Below, piece by piece: positions 29,126 to 37,362 of a DNA stretch of 64,000 nt. The position numbers were made by a program, and so were the translations under genes. Numbering within the stretch: position 1 is the stretch's first letter; each line of letters opens with the position of its first letter. Where the stretch lies: the NCBI GenBank assembly GCA_024229395.1, contig JAAESM010000037.1, positions 1 through 64,000 of the forward strand, written 5' to 3'. The notes under the pieces were generated by a model. The model ran no database searches, was not told the DNA's origin, and saw only the letters and a program-made list of their open reading frames with translations. The stretch comes from Planctomycetota bacterium. Lineage in GTDB: Bacteria > Planctomycetota > UBA1135.

Positions 29126-29252
29126 GAAGAGGCGGAACACCTCGTTGCACTTCGCAAGGAAATGGCCAAGCTACCGGCGAGCGCCAGTCAAGAAGCGGAT
29201 TACGACACCGACGATATCCCCTACATGTAGGGCGCTTCGCACGGCTTCGATC

Positions 29253-30629
29253 TCAGCGACACTTGCTGCTTATCTCGCGTGCCAAGCTGAGAAGGACTTC
29301 CGATAACGTTGGGTGGTACCACGGCATGGACAACATGTCGTTGGCAGTACCGCGGTAGAACATCACCGCGCTGACAGCATGAATGATGTCGTCAGCACGT
29401 GGTCCAAGGATCTGCGCACCAAGAATCTCGCCGCCATCAGCCGTGGCGACCAAGCGCATCACGCCATGGGCAACATCCATCGTGATGGCGCGGCCGGTCT
29501 TGGCGAAACGTGCCTCAGCCGCCACGGTCTCGATTCCCTCTGCCTGCGCCTGTTCTTCGGTCAGACCAACAGTCGCAAGGGGCGGATCGGTGAAAACCAC
29601 CGACATGTGCAGTCGGCGTTCGACCGGTTCGACTTTGGCAACACCTGCTGCACCCTGGCCAGCTGCTACACCTTCCCAGTTGGCGACATGCAACAGCAAG
29701 CGCTCGCCCGACGCATCTCCAGCAACGAAAATCTTGGGATTGGTGGTTCGCATATCCGGCCCGGCTTTGACCTGGCGGCCTTCCAATTCCACACCGGCAA
29801 GATCAAGGCCAAGGTCATCCACCGCCGACCGACGCCCAGCGGCCAACAGTAGGTGTTGGGCCTGGACCATCTGCTCACCATCTGCGGTGTCGATCTTGAC
29901 TGCGATGCCATCGCCGCTCTTCTCGATGGCGACTGGAGTGCCCGGAGCGTGGTTGGTGAAGTTCGGTTCATCGGCAAGAGCAAGTGCGATCTCTTCCACG
30001 ACGGACTCCCCATAATCAGCAAACACCGGACGGCGGCTGATGAGCTCCACGCATGTGCCCATGCGCGAGAGGAACTGCGCCAGCTCTAATCCAATCGCGC
30101 CGCTGCCGATCACGGCGACGGATTCCGGAATCGTGGTCAGTGCCATGATGTCGTCGCTGGTCCAATAGGGCACATCTTCCAACCCGGGGAATGGCGGCGT
30201 TGAGATCACCGATCCAACTGCAATCACGGCACCCTTGGTGAAGCGATAGCTCTTGCCACCTGCCTCGACCGTATCGGGGCCAGTGAAACGAGCGCGTGCG
30301 TCTATGACTTCGTAGCCACCATTTTCAATGCCAGAGATCTTGGCGCGCTTGAAGCGTGCGACCTTCTCATCCTTATTTTGCATCACTGCAGCAAAGTCGG
30401 CAGCGAGCGTGCCATGCGCGACGCCAGGCGTGCGGTGATGTTCCGCTTCGTGGCGCAAGTGAGCTGCGTGCAACATGGTCTTGGTTGGCATGCAGCCGCG
30501 CAGGATGCACAAGCCGCCAAGTTCGCCATCGTTGAACATGGCGACGCGGGCGCCGGCCTGAACGGCGGCTTTCGCTGCTGCTGTGCCGGCTGTGCCGCCG
30601 CCGAGAATGAGTACGTCGTAATCTTGCAT
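29253..30629 (-). CDS. FAD-dependent pyridine nucleotide-disulfide oxidoreductase (mercuric reductase/dihydrolipoyl dehydrogenase-like)
   Basis: YDVLILGGGTAGTAAAKAAVQAGARVAMF; redox motif GGLCILRGCMPTK; C-terminal dimerisation domain. Confidence 0.93.
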   Translation of the reverse strand: MQDYDVLILGGGTAGTAAAKAAVQAGARVAMFNDGELGGLCILRGCMPTKTMLHAAHLRHEAEHHRTPGVAHGTLAADFAAVMQNKDEKVARFKRAKISGIENGGYEVIDARARFTGPDTVEAGGKSYRFTKGAVIAVGSVISTPPFPGLEDVPYWTSDDIMALTTIPESVAVIGSGAIGLELAQFLSRMGTCVELISRRPVFADYGESVVEEIALALADEPNFTNHAPGTPVAIEKSGDGIAVKIDTADGEQMVQAQHLLLAAGRRSAVDDLGLDLAGVELEGRQVKAGPDMRTTNPKIFVAGDASGERLLLHVANWEGVAAGQGAAGVAKVEPVERRLHMSVVFTDPPLATVGLTEEQAQAEGIETVAAEARFAKTGRAITMDVAHGVMRLVATADGGEILGAQILGPRADDIIHAVSAVMFYRGTANDMLSMPWYHPTLSEVLLSLAREISSKCR

Positions 30630-30736
30630 GGATGTGGGATTCAAGGGTGGTTCAAAGCCACACCTCTGGCACAAGCTTAGGGAATTCGCCCCAATGAGGA
30701 GGCGGCATGCCCTAGGCTCTTCGATCAGAGCGAATC

Positions 30737-32182
30737 ATGAGAACCCTAAGCCCCCCTTTCTTTTCTAGCGCGGCAACGGCCGGCATCCTTGCACTGAGCC
30801 TTGCGATGCCAAGCTGTGGAAGCCCCATGCCGCACTACCCATCCGAAGCCTACACCCCCGCTGGGGAGCAAGCTCCTTTGAGCGAGTACGCCGGCAGGCG
30901 GGAGCGTTTGATGGACCTGATCGGTGACGGTGTCGCCGTGATCGCCGGTGCCACCGAACCGATGGCGTCGGTGCAGTTCTGGCAGAACAACGATTTCTTC
31001 TACTTCACTGGGGTCGAAGTCCCGGGCGCCTTCCTGGTCATTGATGGAGTTACGCGTGAAAGCGCGCTTTTTTATCACCTCTCTGAAGATGAAGCCAAAG
31101 ACCGAGGCATTCCTCTTGGGTTGGTGCATGATCCTGCGGCCGCGACTGGCATGGAACAGATCGGAACGGTGGAAGAATTCGAACCCTACCTGTCCAGGCT
31201 CGCCGCCCGTACGCCACGGTTGTTCACCCCGCATTTCCCGCAAGAGCTGTCCCGCGTGACCAGTGCTACCGAGGAACATGCCGCCTGGAAACGCACCGTG
31301 ACGGATAATCCCTGGGACGGGCGTCAGAATCGTCAGCAGCGCTTCGTGCAACGACTGCAAGAGAAGTACCCACAAGCGGAAGTCCTGGATTGTTCGCGCA
31401 TGATTTGGGATCTTCGCAAGATCAAGTCAAAGGCCGAGGTCGCGCTGATTCGCAAGGCTGCTCAGATCGCGGTGGATGCGCATCTTGCGGTGATTCGTTC
31501 CACCCAACCAGGAGTGCAGGAGCAAGAGCTTGCCGCCCTATTCGAATTCATCTGCGGCAAGGGAGGTGCCCAAGCGCAAGCTTATGTCACGATCATCATG
31601 TCCGGCACGAACCACCCATACGGCCATTACCATCGTCATGACCGCACCCTGGAAAGCGGCGACTTCGTGATCCTCGATGCCGGCCCGGATTACTCCTACT
31701 ACGACGCCGATGTCTCCACTTCCTTCCCGGTGAATGGCGTCTTCACGGATCACCAGCGGGAACTCTATGAGATTGCCGAAGAAATCCATCAGGTCTGCTT
31801 GGCTGGTTATCAACCTGGCCGCACCTTGCGTGAAGTCGGCGCCGACGTCGCCGCTTTCCTGACCGCAAAGGGGCTTGATCCTGCGGACAAACGCTTCCGC
31901 TACGCCGCAAGCTGGGGTGGCTACAACCATCCCATTGGCATGGCCACGCACGACGTCATGAGAAGTATCACGGGCCCAGATGAGCCTCTAGAGCCCGGCT
32001 TCGTGTTCGCCTGCGATATCAACATTCCACTGGATGAGGACTTCGGGATTCGAATTGAAGACACCGTGGTCATCACGGAAGATGGCTGTGAAGTACTGTC
32101 AGCAGGCCTTCCACGGACAATCGCCGAAATTGAATCGCTGATGAAAGAGAAAGGGTTGCTGCAAAGGATGGACGGAAAATGA
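30737..32182 (+). CDS. Xaa-Pro aminopeptidase (M24B), putative lipoprotein
   Basis: Aminopeptidase P N-terminal domain; SGTNHPYGHYHRHDR; DAGPDYSYYDADVSTSFPVNG; GFVFACDINIPLDEDFGIRIEDTVVIT. N-terminal AMPSC lipobox-like. Confidence 0.93.
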   Translation: MRTLSPPFFSSAATAGILALSLAMPSCGSPMPHYPSEAYTPAGEQAPLSEYAGRRERLMDLIGDGVAVIAGATEPMASVQFWQNNDFFYFTGVEVPGAFLVIDGVTRESALFYHLSEDEAKDRGIPLGLVHDPAAATGMEQIGTVEEFEPYLSRLAARTPRLFTPHFPQELSRVTSATEEHAAWKRTVTDNPWDGRQNRQQRFVQRLQEKYPQAEVLDCSRMIWDLRKIKSKAEVALIRKAAQIAVDAHLAVIRSTQPGVQEQELAALFEFICGKGGAQAQAYVTIIMSGTNHPYGHYHRHDRTLESGDFVILDAGPDYSYYDADVSTSFPVNGVFTDHQRELYEIAEEIHQVCLAGYQPGRTLREVGADVAAFLTAKGLDPADKRFRYAASWGGYNHPIGMATHDVMRSITGPDEPLEPGFVFACDINIPLDEDFGIRIEDTVVITEDGCEVLSAGLPRTIAEIESLMKEKGLLQRMDGK

Positions 32183-34356
32183 AACGGAATCACTTGATGA
32201 AGACCATTCGCCAAGCGTTACGAACACCGCTGATTGTTCTTGGCATCGCTGCCTCCCCCCTCTCTTCGGGAGCGTTGTTCGCGCAGCAGGTCGATATCTA
32301 TGAACGCCCATTCCAGATCGAGCCAAGCCACGACTTTGATGTACAACATTACAAAGTGACCCTGGCATTCGACCTTGAGGCCAAGACTTTCCAAGGCGAA
32401 AACCAAATCACCGTGCTTGCCTTGCGCGATGGTTGGAAGAAGTGCCAGCTGCATGCCTTGGACCTGAAAGTAAGTTCGGTGTTGGATTCCGACGGCAACG
32501 TGTTGACCTTTCGCCAGGCTGATGGTTTGCTTGATATCGAATTGGCCAAAGCCTATGACTTCGGCGACAAGGTGGAGTTCACGGTGGCCTATCAAGGCAG
32601 TGATCCACCGCGCGGCCTGTACTTCGATGAGGAAGCCGCCGACCACCCACAGATGGTCTCGACGGACTCCTTCCCGAACAATGCGCGGCGCTGGATTCCC
32701 TGCTACGACTACCCGCATGACAAGGTCACTCAGGAAATGATCGTCACGGCTCCGATCGGCAACAAGATTCTGTCGAATGGCCGACTGGTGTCTTCAAGGG
32801 ACAACGAAGGTGCTGGCATCACCACATGGCATTGGCTGCAAGAAGAATCCCACGCGACCTACCTCTTCATGCTCGCAATCGGTCCCTTCACGGTCATCGA
32901 AGATGCCTATGGCGAGATCCCGGTCAACTACTGGGTCTACCCAGATGCGGCCGAAGACGCGCAATGGATCTTCAAGAAGACTCCCGATATGCTCGACTTC
33001 TACAGCGAGCTCTTCGACTTCCCCTATCCATGGGCGAAGTATGACCAAGTAACGACTCCACACGTCGGCGGCGGCGCGGAGGCTACATCGGCAACGGTGC
33101 TTGGCCAGAATGTGATTCACGATTTGCGCGCCGAGCAGGATTTTTCATGGGAGTGGATCATTGCCCATGAAGTGGCGCATCATTGGTGGGGTGATGTGAT
33201 CACGCTGCGCGAATGGTCCCACACTTGGTTGCATGAGAGTTTCGCTACCTACTCCGATTACCTCTACACCGATCATGAACGCGGCTCTGAGGAAGGGGCT
33301 TGGGATCTGAAGGGCAAGAAAGAGGCTTATCTTCAAGAGGCGCTCAATCGCTATGCGCGGCCGATCGTCTTCCATCGCTACGAACAGCCCGTCGACAACT
33401 TTGACAGCCACACCTATCCCAAGGGTGCGGCGGTCCTGCATATGCTGCGCTTCGTCTTAGGCGACGACGCATTCTTCGCCGCCCTTTCTCAGTTCTTGAA
33501 TACCCACGCCTTCCAGGTGGTCGATACTCATGACTTCATGAACACCGTGAAGGATGCCACGGGCCAGAACCTGGATTGGTTCTTTGAGCAGTTCCTCTTC
33601 AAACCAGGCCACCCGGTCTTTGATGTGAGCAGCAGTTGGGATCCCGATCAAGGAAGCCTGCACCTGCGCATTGCGCAAGTTCAGGACACGTCAACCGGCG
33701 TGCCGATCTATCGGATTCCAGTCGACATTGCGCTGGTCACAAAAGACGGCAAGCAGGTCGAAAGGATTTGGCTCGACCAACAGGAACATGATTTCCATTA
33801 CCAGCTTCAGGAACGCCCGCTTTTGGTGCGCTTTGATGAAGGCAACCATCTACTCAAGCAGTGGTCCTACAAGAAGGAGCTTGCAGAACTCCTCTACCAA
33901 GCGCAATACGACGACGTCATCGGGCGCGCCTGGGCGATGCGGGAGTTGGCAAGCCAGCGCGGTAATGCAAAGGTCGTTTCCTTCCTGATCGAAAGAAGTC
34001 TCCATGACTCCTTTTGGGCAGTGCGACGCGCAGCCGTTGAAGCCCTGCATTCCTTGGACCCCGACCATCAAGATGAGCATTTCATCGCGCTTTTGGCCGA
34101 CGCAAACTCCAAGGTTCGTGTCGCTGCCCTAGGCGCGCTCGCAAGTTCCAAAGACAGCAAGCACCTTGCTCTCTTCCGCTCCCGCTTTGAACAAGATGAT
34201 AGTTATCTAGCTCAAGCGGAAGCCTTACGAGGTATCGGCAAGGTCGGAAGTCAGGATGACCTGGACTTTCTCAAAGCTGCCGCTGCCATGCCATCGCCTC
34301 ACGGAGTTTTGCAACAAGCTGCCAATCAAGCGATACGCGAGATTGGCACTCGTTGA
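32179..34356 (+). CDS. M1 family metallopeptidase with C-terminal HEAT-like repeats
   Basis: HEVAHHWWGD...LHESFATYSD (HExxH-18-E). ATGA overlap with the preceding gene. Confidence 0.95.
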   Translation: MKRNHLMKTIRQALRTPLIVLGIAASPLSSGALFAQQVDIYERPFQIEPSHDFDVQHYKVTLAFDLEAKTFQGENQITVLALRDGWKKCQLHALDLKVSSVLDSDGNVLTFRQADGLLDIELAKAYDFGDKVEFTVAYQGSDPPRGLYFDEEAADHPQMVSTDSFPNNARRWIPCYDYPHDKVTQEMIVTAPIGNKILSNGRLVSSRDNEGAGITTWHWLQEESHATYLFMLAIGPFTVIEDAYGEIPVNYWVYPDAAEDAQWIFKKTPDMLDFYSELFDFPYPWAKYDQVTTPHVGGGAEATSATVLGQNVIHDLRAEQDFSWEWIIAHEVAHHWWGDVITLREWSHTWLHESFATYSDYLYTDHERGSEEGAWDLKGKKEAYLQEALNRYARPIVFHRYEQPVDNFDSHTYPKGAAVLHMLRFVLGDDAFFAALSQFLNTHAFQVVDTHDFMNTVKDATGQNLDWFFEQFLFKPGHPVFDVSSSWDPDQGSLHLRIAQVQDTSTGVPIYRIPVDIALVTKDGKQVERIWLDQQEHDFHYQLQERPLLVRFDEGNHLLKQWSYKKELAELLYQAQYDDVIGRAWAMRELASQRGNAKVVSFLIERSLHDSFWAVRRAAVEALHSLDPDHQDEHFIALLADANSKVRVAALGALASSKDSKHLALFRSRFEQDDSYLAQAEALRGIGKVGSQDDLDFLKAAAAMPSPHGVLQQAANQAIREIGTR

Positions 34357-34381
34357 CGAGAAGGCATGGCCGAAAACCTGG

Positions 34382-34903
34382 CTACAGAATGATTCTGAGC
34401 GCCATGGCAGCGGAACTGTATTCCGGCAGCTGACCTGGCTGGTTGGCAATCGCGGCAAAGTAGTACGTGCGACCAACAAGTCCTGCTGGAATGCCCGCCG
34501 GTATCGTCATGCTTGCGCTTGCATGGCCCGCTGCATCAAGGGTGCCGTGCATGCCACTAGTGCCCGGCACTGGATAGTTCCCGAAGAAGGTATCCAACAC
34601 CAAACTGTCTCGAGTCAGTGGAATGGCTACGCCGTAAGTCACAGGCCCCATGCCAGTTTGCGAGATCAAAATCTTGTACTGATCAAGCCCAGCAGCAGGG
34701 AAAGTCAGATCGTAATTAATGGTGCCGCCGGCCGATGCTGAAACCGCACCTGTGCTTGGGATCAGGTAAGGGTTGAAGGCGTAGGTGTAGACCGAACCAA
34801 TCGAGGCTTGGCCGCCGCACTTGCGCGGGACTAGCAATGGGCAGGCGCCAGCGGGGGTGTTATAGGCTCGGCCTGAGATGGAATTATGAAGTTTCGATGT
34901 CAC
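34382..34903 (-). CDS. Hypothetical protein resembling a stand-alone variant C-terminal module
   Basis: 173 aa, beta-rich. TYGVAIPLTRDSLVLDTFFGNYPVPGTSGMHGTLDAAGHASASMTIPAGIP..., no clear signal peptide. Confidence 0.55.
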   Translation of the reverse strand: MTSKLHNSISGRAYNTPAGACPLLVPRKCGGQASIGSVYTYAFNPYLIPSTGAVSASAGGTINYDLTFPAAGLDQYKILISQTGMGPVTYGVAIPLTRDSLVLDTFFGNYPVPGTSGMHGTLDAAGHASASMTIPAGIPAGLVGRTYYFAAIANQPGQLPEYSSAAMALRIIL

Positions 34904-34958
34904 TATTGTCGCACATTCCAGACCTCGAAACCCCTAACCCACTTATGAATAAACACTT

Positions 34959-34991
34959 AGGGATGTCGCAACCGATTAATGCGACATCCCT
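34959..34991 (-). terminator. Hairpin downstream of 35046-36635
   Basis: AGGGATGTCGCA-ACCGATTAA-TGCGACATCCCT, perfect 12-bp stem. Only a weak T-rich tail on the minus strand. Confidence 0.6.
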
Positions 34992-35045
34992 GAATTCAAA
35001 CCTTTGAATGCAGGTGCCACATGGGAAACCTCTCGGGAAATCAGT

Positions 35046-36635
35046 CTAAAGCACCTGCCGATTGGATGCCAGACAAGCCTGGATATCCACTGCCTGGATG
35101 GAGGTCCAGCAATGTTGTGACCGTGCGTTGAAGCTCAGGGAAACCATTCCGCTCGGATCCGCTTGGACCACGGCACCGATGGTCGGATTGAGCACACCCA
35201 AGATTAAGCCATTGCAACAGCCGCCGATGTTCCGGAAGATGCCATGGCTTCCATAGATGATGGCGACATTCCCTCCTGGAGTGGCATTGGAGACTGTCAA
35301 CTGAACCGGACCTGGGCAGGTACCGAACTTGGCTAGATTTGGATAGGTGTTGCGGTCGTTGACAAAGACGTCGTAGGCGAAGTTGGTGTCTCCCAAAACC
35401 AAATGGGCCGAAAAGTCATCGAAGGCAACAACGCTGCCGTCTGAAGAAATCGCAGCGTGGAAACTTTGAAAACTGCCCTGAGTGGTAGCCTTGGAGTAGG
35501 CCATGTTCGTCGTCAATCCAAGAAGCCTGTCGTGAAGGAAAACGTCCGAAGAAGAATTTAAGTCTTCTGTGATGAGGTCGGTGGCATAGCTGTCGAAAGC
35601 TACGAACAGGCCATCGTCGGAGATAGTGCCACGCCCACTCCAGCCACCTCCAGCCACTCCCTGACTATTCACACTCACACGCGTGGTCATCGACGTCGCT
35701 CGGTCGTGGGTGTAAACATCCGCCATGCCGTTGCGATCGCCGGGCACAAGCGTCGTGGAGTCATTGGTGAAGACCACGATGGTGCCATCAGCTGAAAGCC
35801 CTGGATCCCCAGAATATCCGTCAGCTTGCGCGCCACCGGACTTTAGACTTACGCGATTGGTTTGGCCGGTTGCAGGCTCATGGACGAAAATATCATAATT
35901 ACCATTGGTGTCGTTCGCCACGAGGTTGGAGGCGTCACTGGCAAAGCCGATGGTGGTTCCGTCAGCGGAGATGACGGGTTGCCCCGAACTGTGGTTTGCT
36001 TCTGTACCAGAGGAATCGACACTGACTCGTGAGGTGTTGCCGGTCTGTCGGTCATGCAGGAAAACATCATTGATTCCATTGGTGTCGCCAGAAACTAAAT
36101 TGGAGGAGTTGCTCGCGAAAACGACATAACGGCCATCACCGGATATCGCACATTCCGAAGAGGAACTATTTCCTTGGGCGCCACTGGATGAAACACTCAC
36201 ACGGGTAGTGATCCCGCTCAATCGATCATGTGCGAAAATATCGGCTAGGCCATTGGTGTCATTCGCCACTAGGTTTGAGGCATAACTGTGGAAGACAATG
36301 ATTTGGCCATCTGCTGACATATCTGGTTTGCGTGAATCACCGTTTGCTTCTGCACCGGTGGAATCGAGGCTGACGCGAACCGGTGTGCCAGTATTTCGAT
36401 TCACGAAGAATACGTCGGTGTAGCCATTCGTGTCTCCACTGATGAGGTTGGACGCATCGCTCTCAAAAACAACAAGTTGTCCATTGGCAGACAGAGCAGG
36501 GAAAGTGCTGCTCCCATTTCCGCTGTGACCAGAGGATCTTTCACTCACACGGTCTACGCCTTGAGCGGAAAGGTGACCTTCAAGACCCCCAAGCACAGCA
36601 AGGAGATAGAGAGATGCCGACAAGAAGTTATTCAT
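35046..36635 (-). CDS. Secreted TolB/PD40-like beta-propeller protein
   Basis: Seven repeats of the form [SA]xxL(V/I)xxDtNgxxD(V/I)(F/Y)xxxR..., signal-like MNNFLSASLYLLAVLGGLEGHLSAQ. Confidence 0.88.
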   Translation of the reverse strand: MNNFLSASLYLLAVLGGLEGHLSAQGVDRVSERSSGHSGNGSSTFPALSANGQLVVFESDASNLISGDTNGYTDVFFVNRNTGTPVRVSLDSTGAEANGDSRKPDMSADGQIIVFHSYASNLVANDTNGLADIFAHDRLSGITTRVSVSSSGAQGNSSSSECAISGDGRYVVFASNSSNLVSGDTNGINDVFLHDRQTGNTSRVSVDSSGTEANHSSGQPVISADGTTIGFASDASNLVANDTNGNYDIFVHEPATGQTNRVSLKSGGAQADGYSGDPGLSADGTIVVFTNDSTTLVPGDRNGMADVYTHDRATSMTTRVSVNSQGVAGGGWSGRGTISDDGLFVAFDSYATDLITEDLNSSSDVFLHDRLLGLTTNMAYSKATTQGSFQSFHAAISSDGSVVAFDDFSAHLVLGDTNFAYDVFVNDRNTYPNLAKFGTCPGPVQLTVSNATPGGNVAIIYGSHGIFRNIGGCCNGLILGVLNPTIGAVVQADPSGMVSLSFNARSQHCWTSIQAVDIQACLASNRQVL

Positions 36636-36735
36636 GAACTTCCACTCTAACAAAAAAAGTGGAAATGGTGTAAAGCCAAGACTTGCCTAATCCAGCTTGC
36701 CGGGGCCATTCGTAGAATGCGTGCTAGGTTACCGA

Positions 36736-36897
36736 ATGTCGTATTTCCCTCAAATAGCTCTCTTCCTTGCACTCACGACTTCATCTGCTACGGCGCAGAA
36801 CTTGGTCGTCAACGGCGATGCTGAAGCCATCCAAGGTGGCAACGGCACGACGATTATTCCACCACCTGGCTGGGTTGTGACGGGTGGATTTACAACC
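36736..36897 (+). pseudogene. 5' fragment of a secreted-protein gene, truncated
   Basis: MSYFPQIALFLALTTSSATAQNLVVNGDAEAIQGGNGTTIIPPPGWVVTGGFTTV, then abruptly enters the antisense of a transposase fragment. Confidence 0.75.
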
Positions 36898-37034
36898 GTT
36901 CGACGTTTCCCCATCTGTTCCTTCATGACCCTGTTTTCTTCGAGAAGATACTCGATGACCTCCCGCTGATGTCGGGTTACCCAACCAGAGACGCTTAGAA
37001 TCAAGACTTGAAGAGGGAAAAGCTCGGCCCGCAT
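36898..37034 (-). mobile_element. 5' fragment of integrase-core transposase gene (IS remnant)
   Basis: MRAELFPLQVLILSVSGWVTRHQREVIEYLLEENRVMKEQMGKRR resembles the N-terminus of rve-type transposases. The rest is missing. Confidence 0.72.
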
Positions 37035-37132
37035 GAGCCATTATCGGCAGATGCAAGATGCTTCAATCGCATTACTTACACGTCGGCCAAATATTGGCAC
37101 CATACGTGACTCCTTCCGAGGGCAACATCTTG

Positions 37133-37174
37133 ATAAAAGAAAAGACCTAGAAACCGTGATGGTTACTAGGTCTT
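37133..37174 (-). terminator. Hairpin terminator downstream of tRNA-fMet
   Basis: AAGACCTAG-A-AACC-GTGAT-GGTT-A-CTAGGTCTT (37142-37174). Minus strand continues TTTCTTTTATC. Confidence 0.85.
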
Positions 37175-37184
37175 CTCCGTGATG

Positions 37185-37260
37185 TGGTAGCGGGGGTAGG
37201 ATTCGAACCTACGACCTCCGGGTTATGAGCCCGACGAGCTGCCAGCTGCTCCACCCCGCG
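37185..37260 (-). tRNA. tRNA-fMet (CAT), CCA encoded
   Basis: CGCGGGGTGGAGCAGCTGGCAGCTCGTCGGGCTCATAACCCGGAGGTCGTAGGTTCGAATCCTACCCCCGCTACCA. GGG/CCC anticodon-stem pairs and 1:72 mismatch typical of initiators. Confidence 0.97.
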
Positions 37261-37362
37261 ATTCAGGCCGAAAAGTTTAACTCTGCCGCGGAAGGAGTCA
37301 AGCTTCGTAAGCAGCAAATCCAAACAGGGCTCGGACAGGCCGGAAAGCCGATATCAGTCTCC

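Noticed and set aside
29124-29306. 60-aa plus-strand ORF
   Set aside because: Arg-rich low-confidence frame overlapping the oxidoreductase 3' end. The two alternative small ORFs in the region look better.
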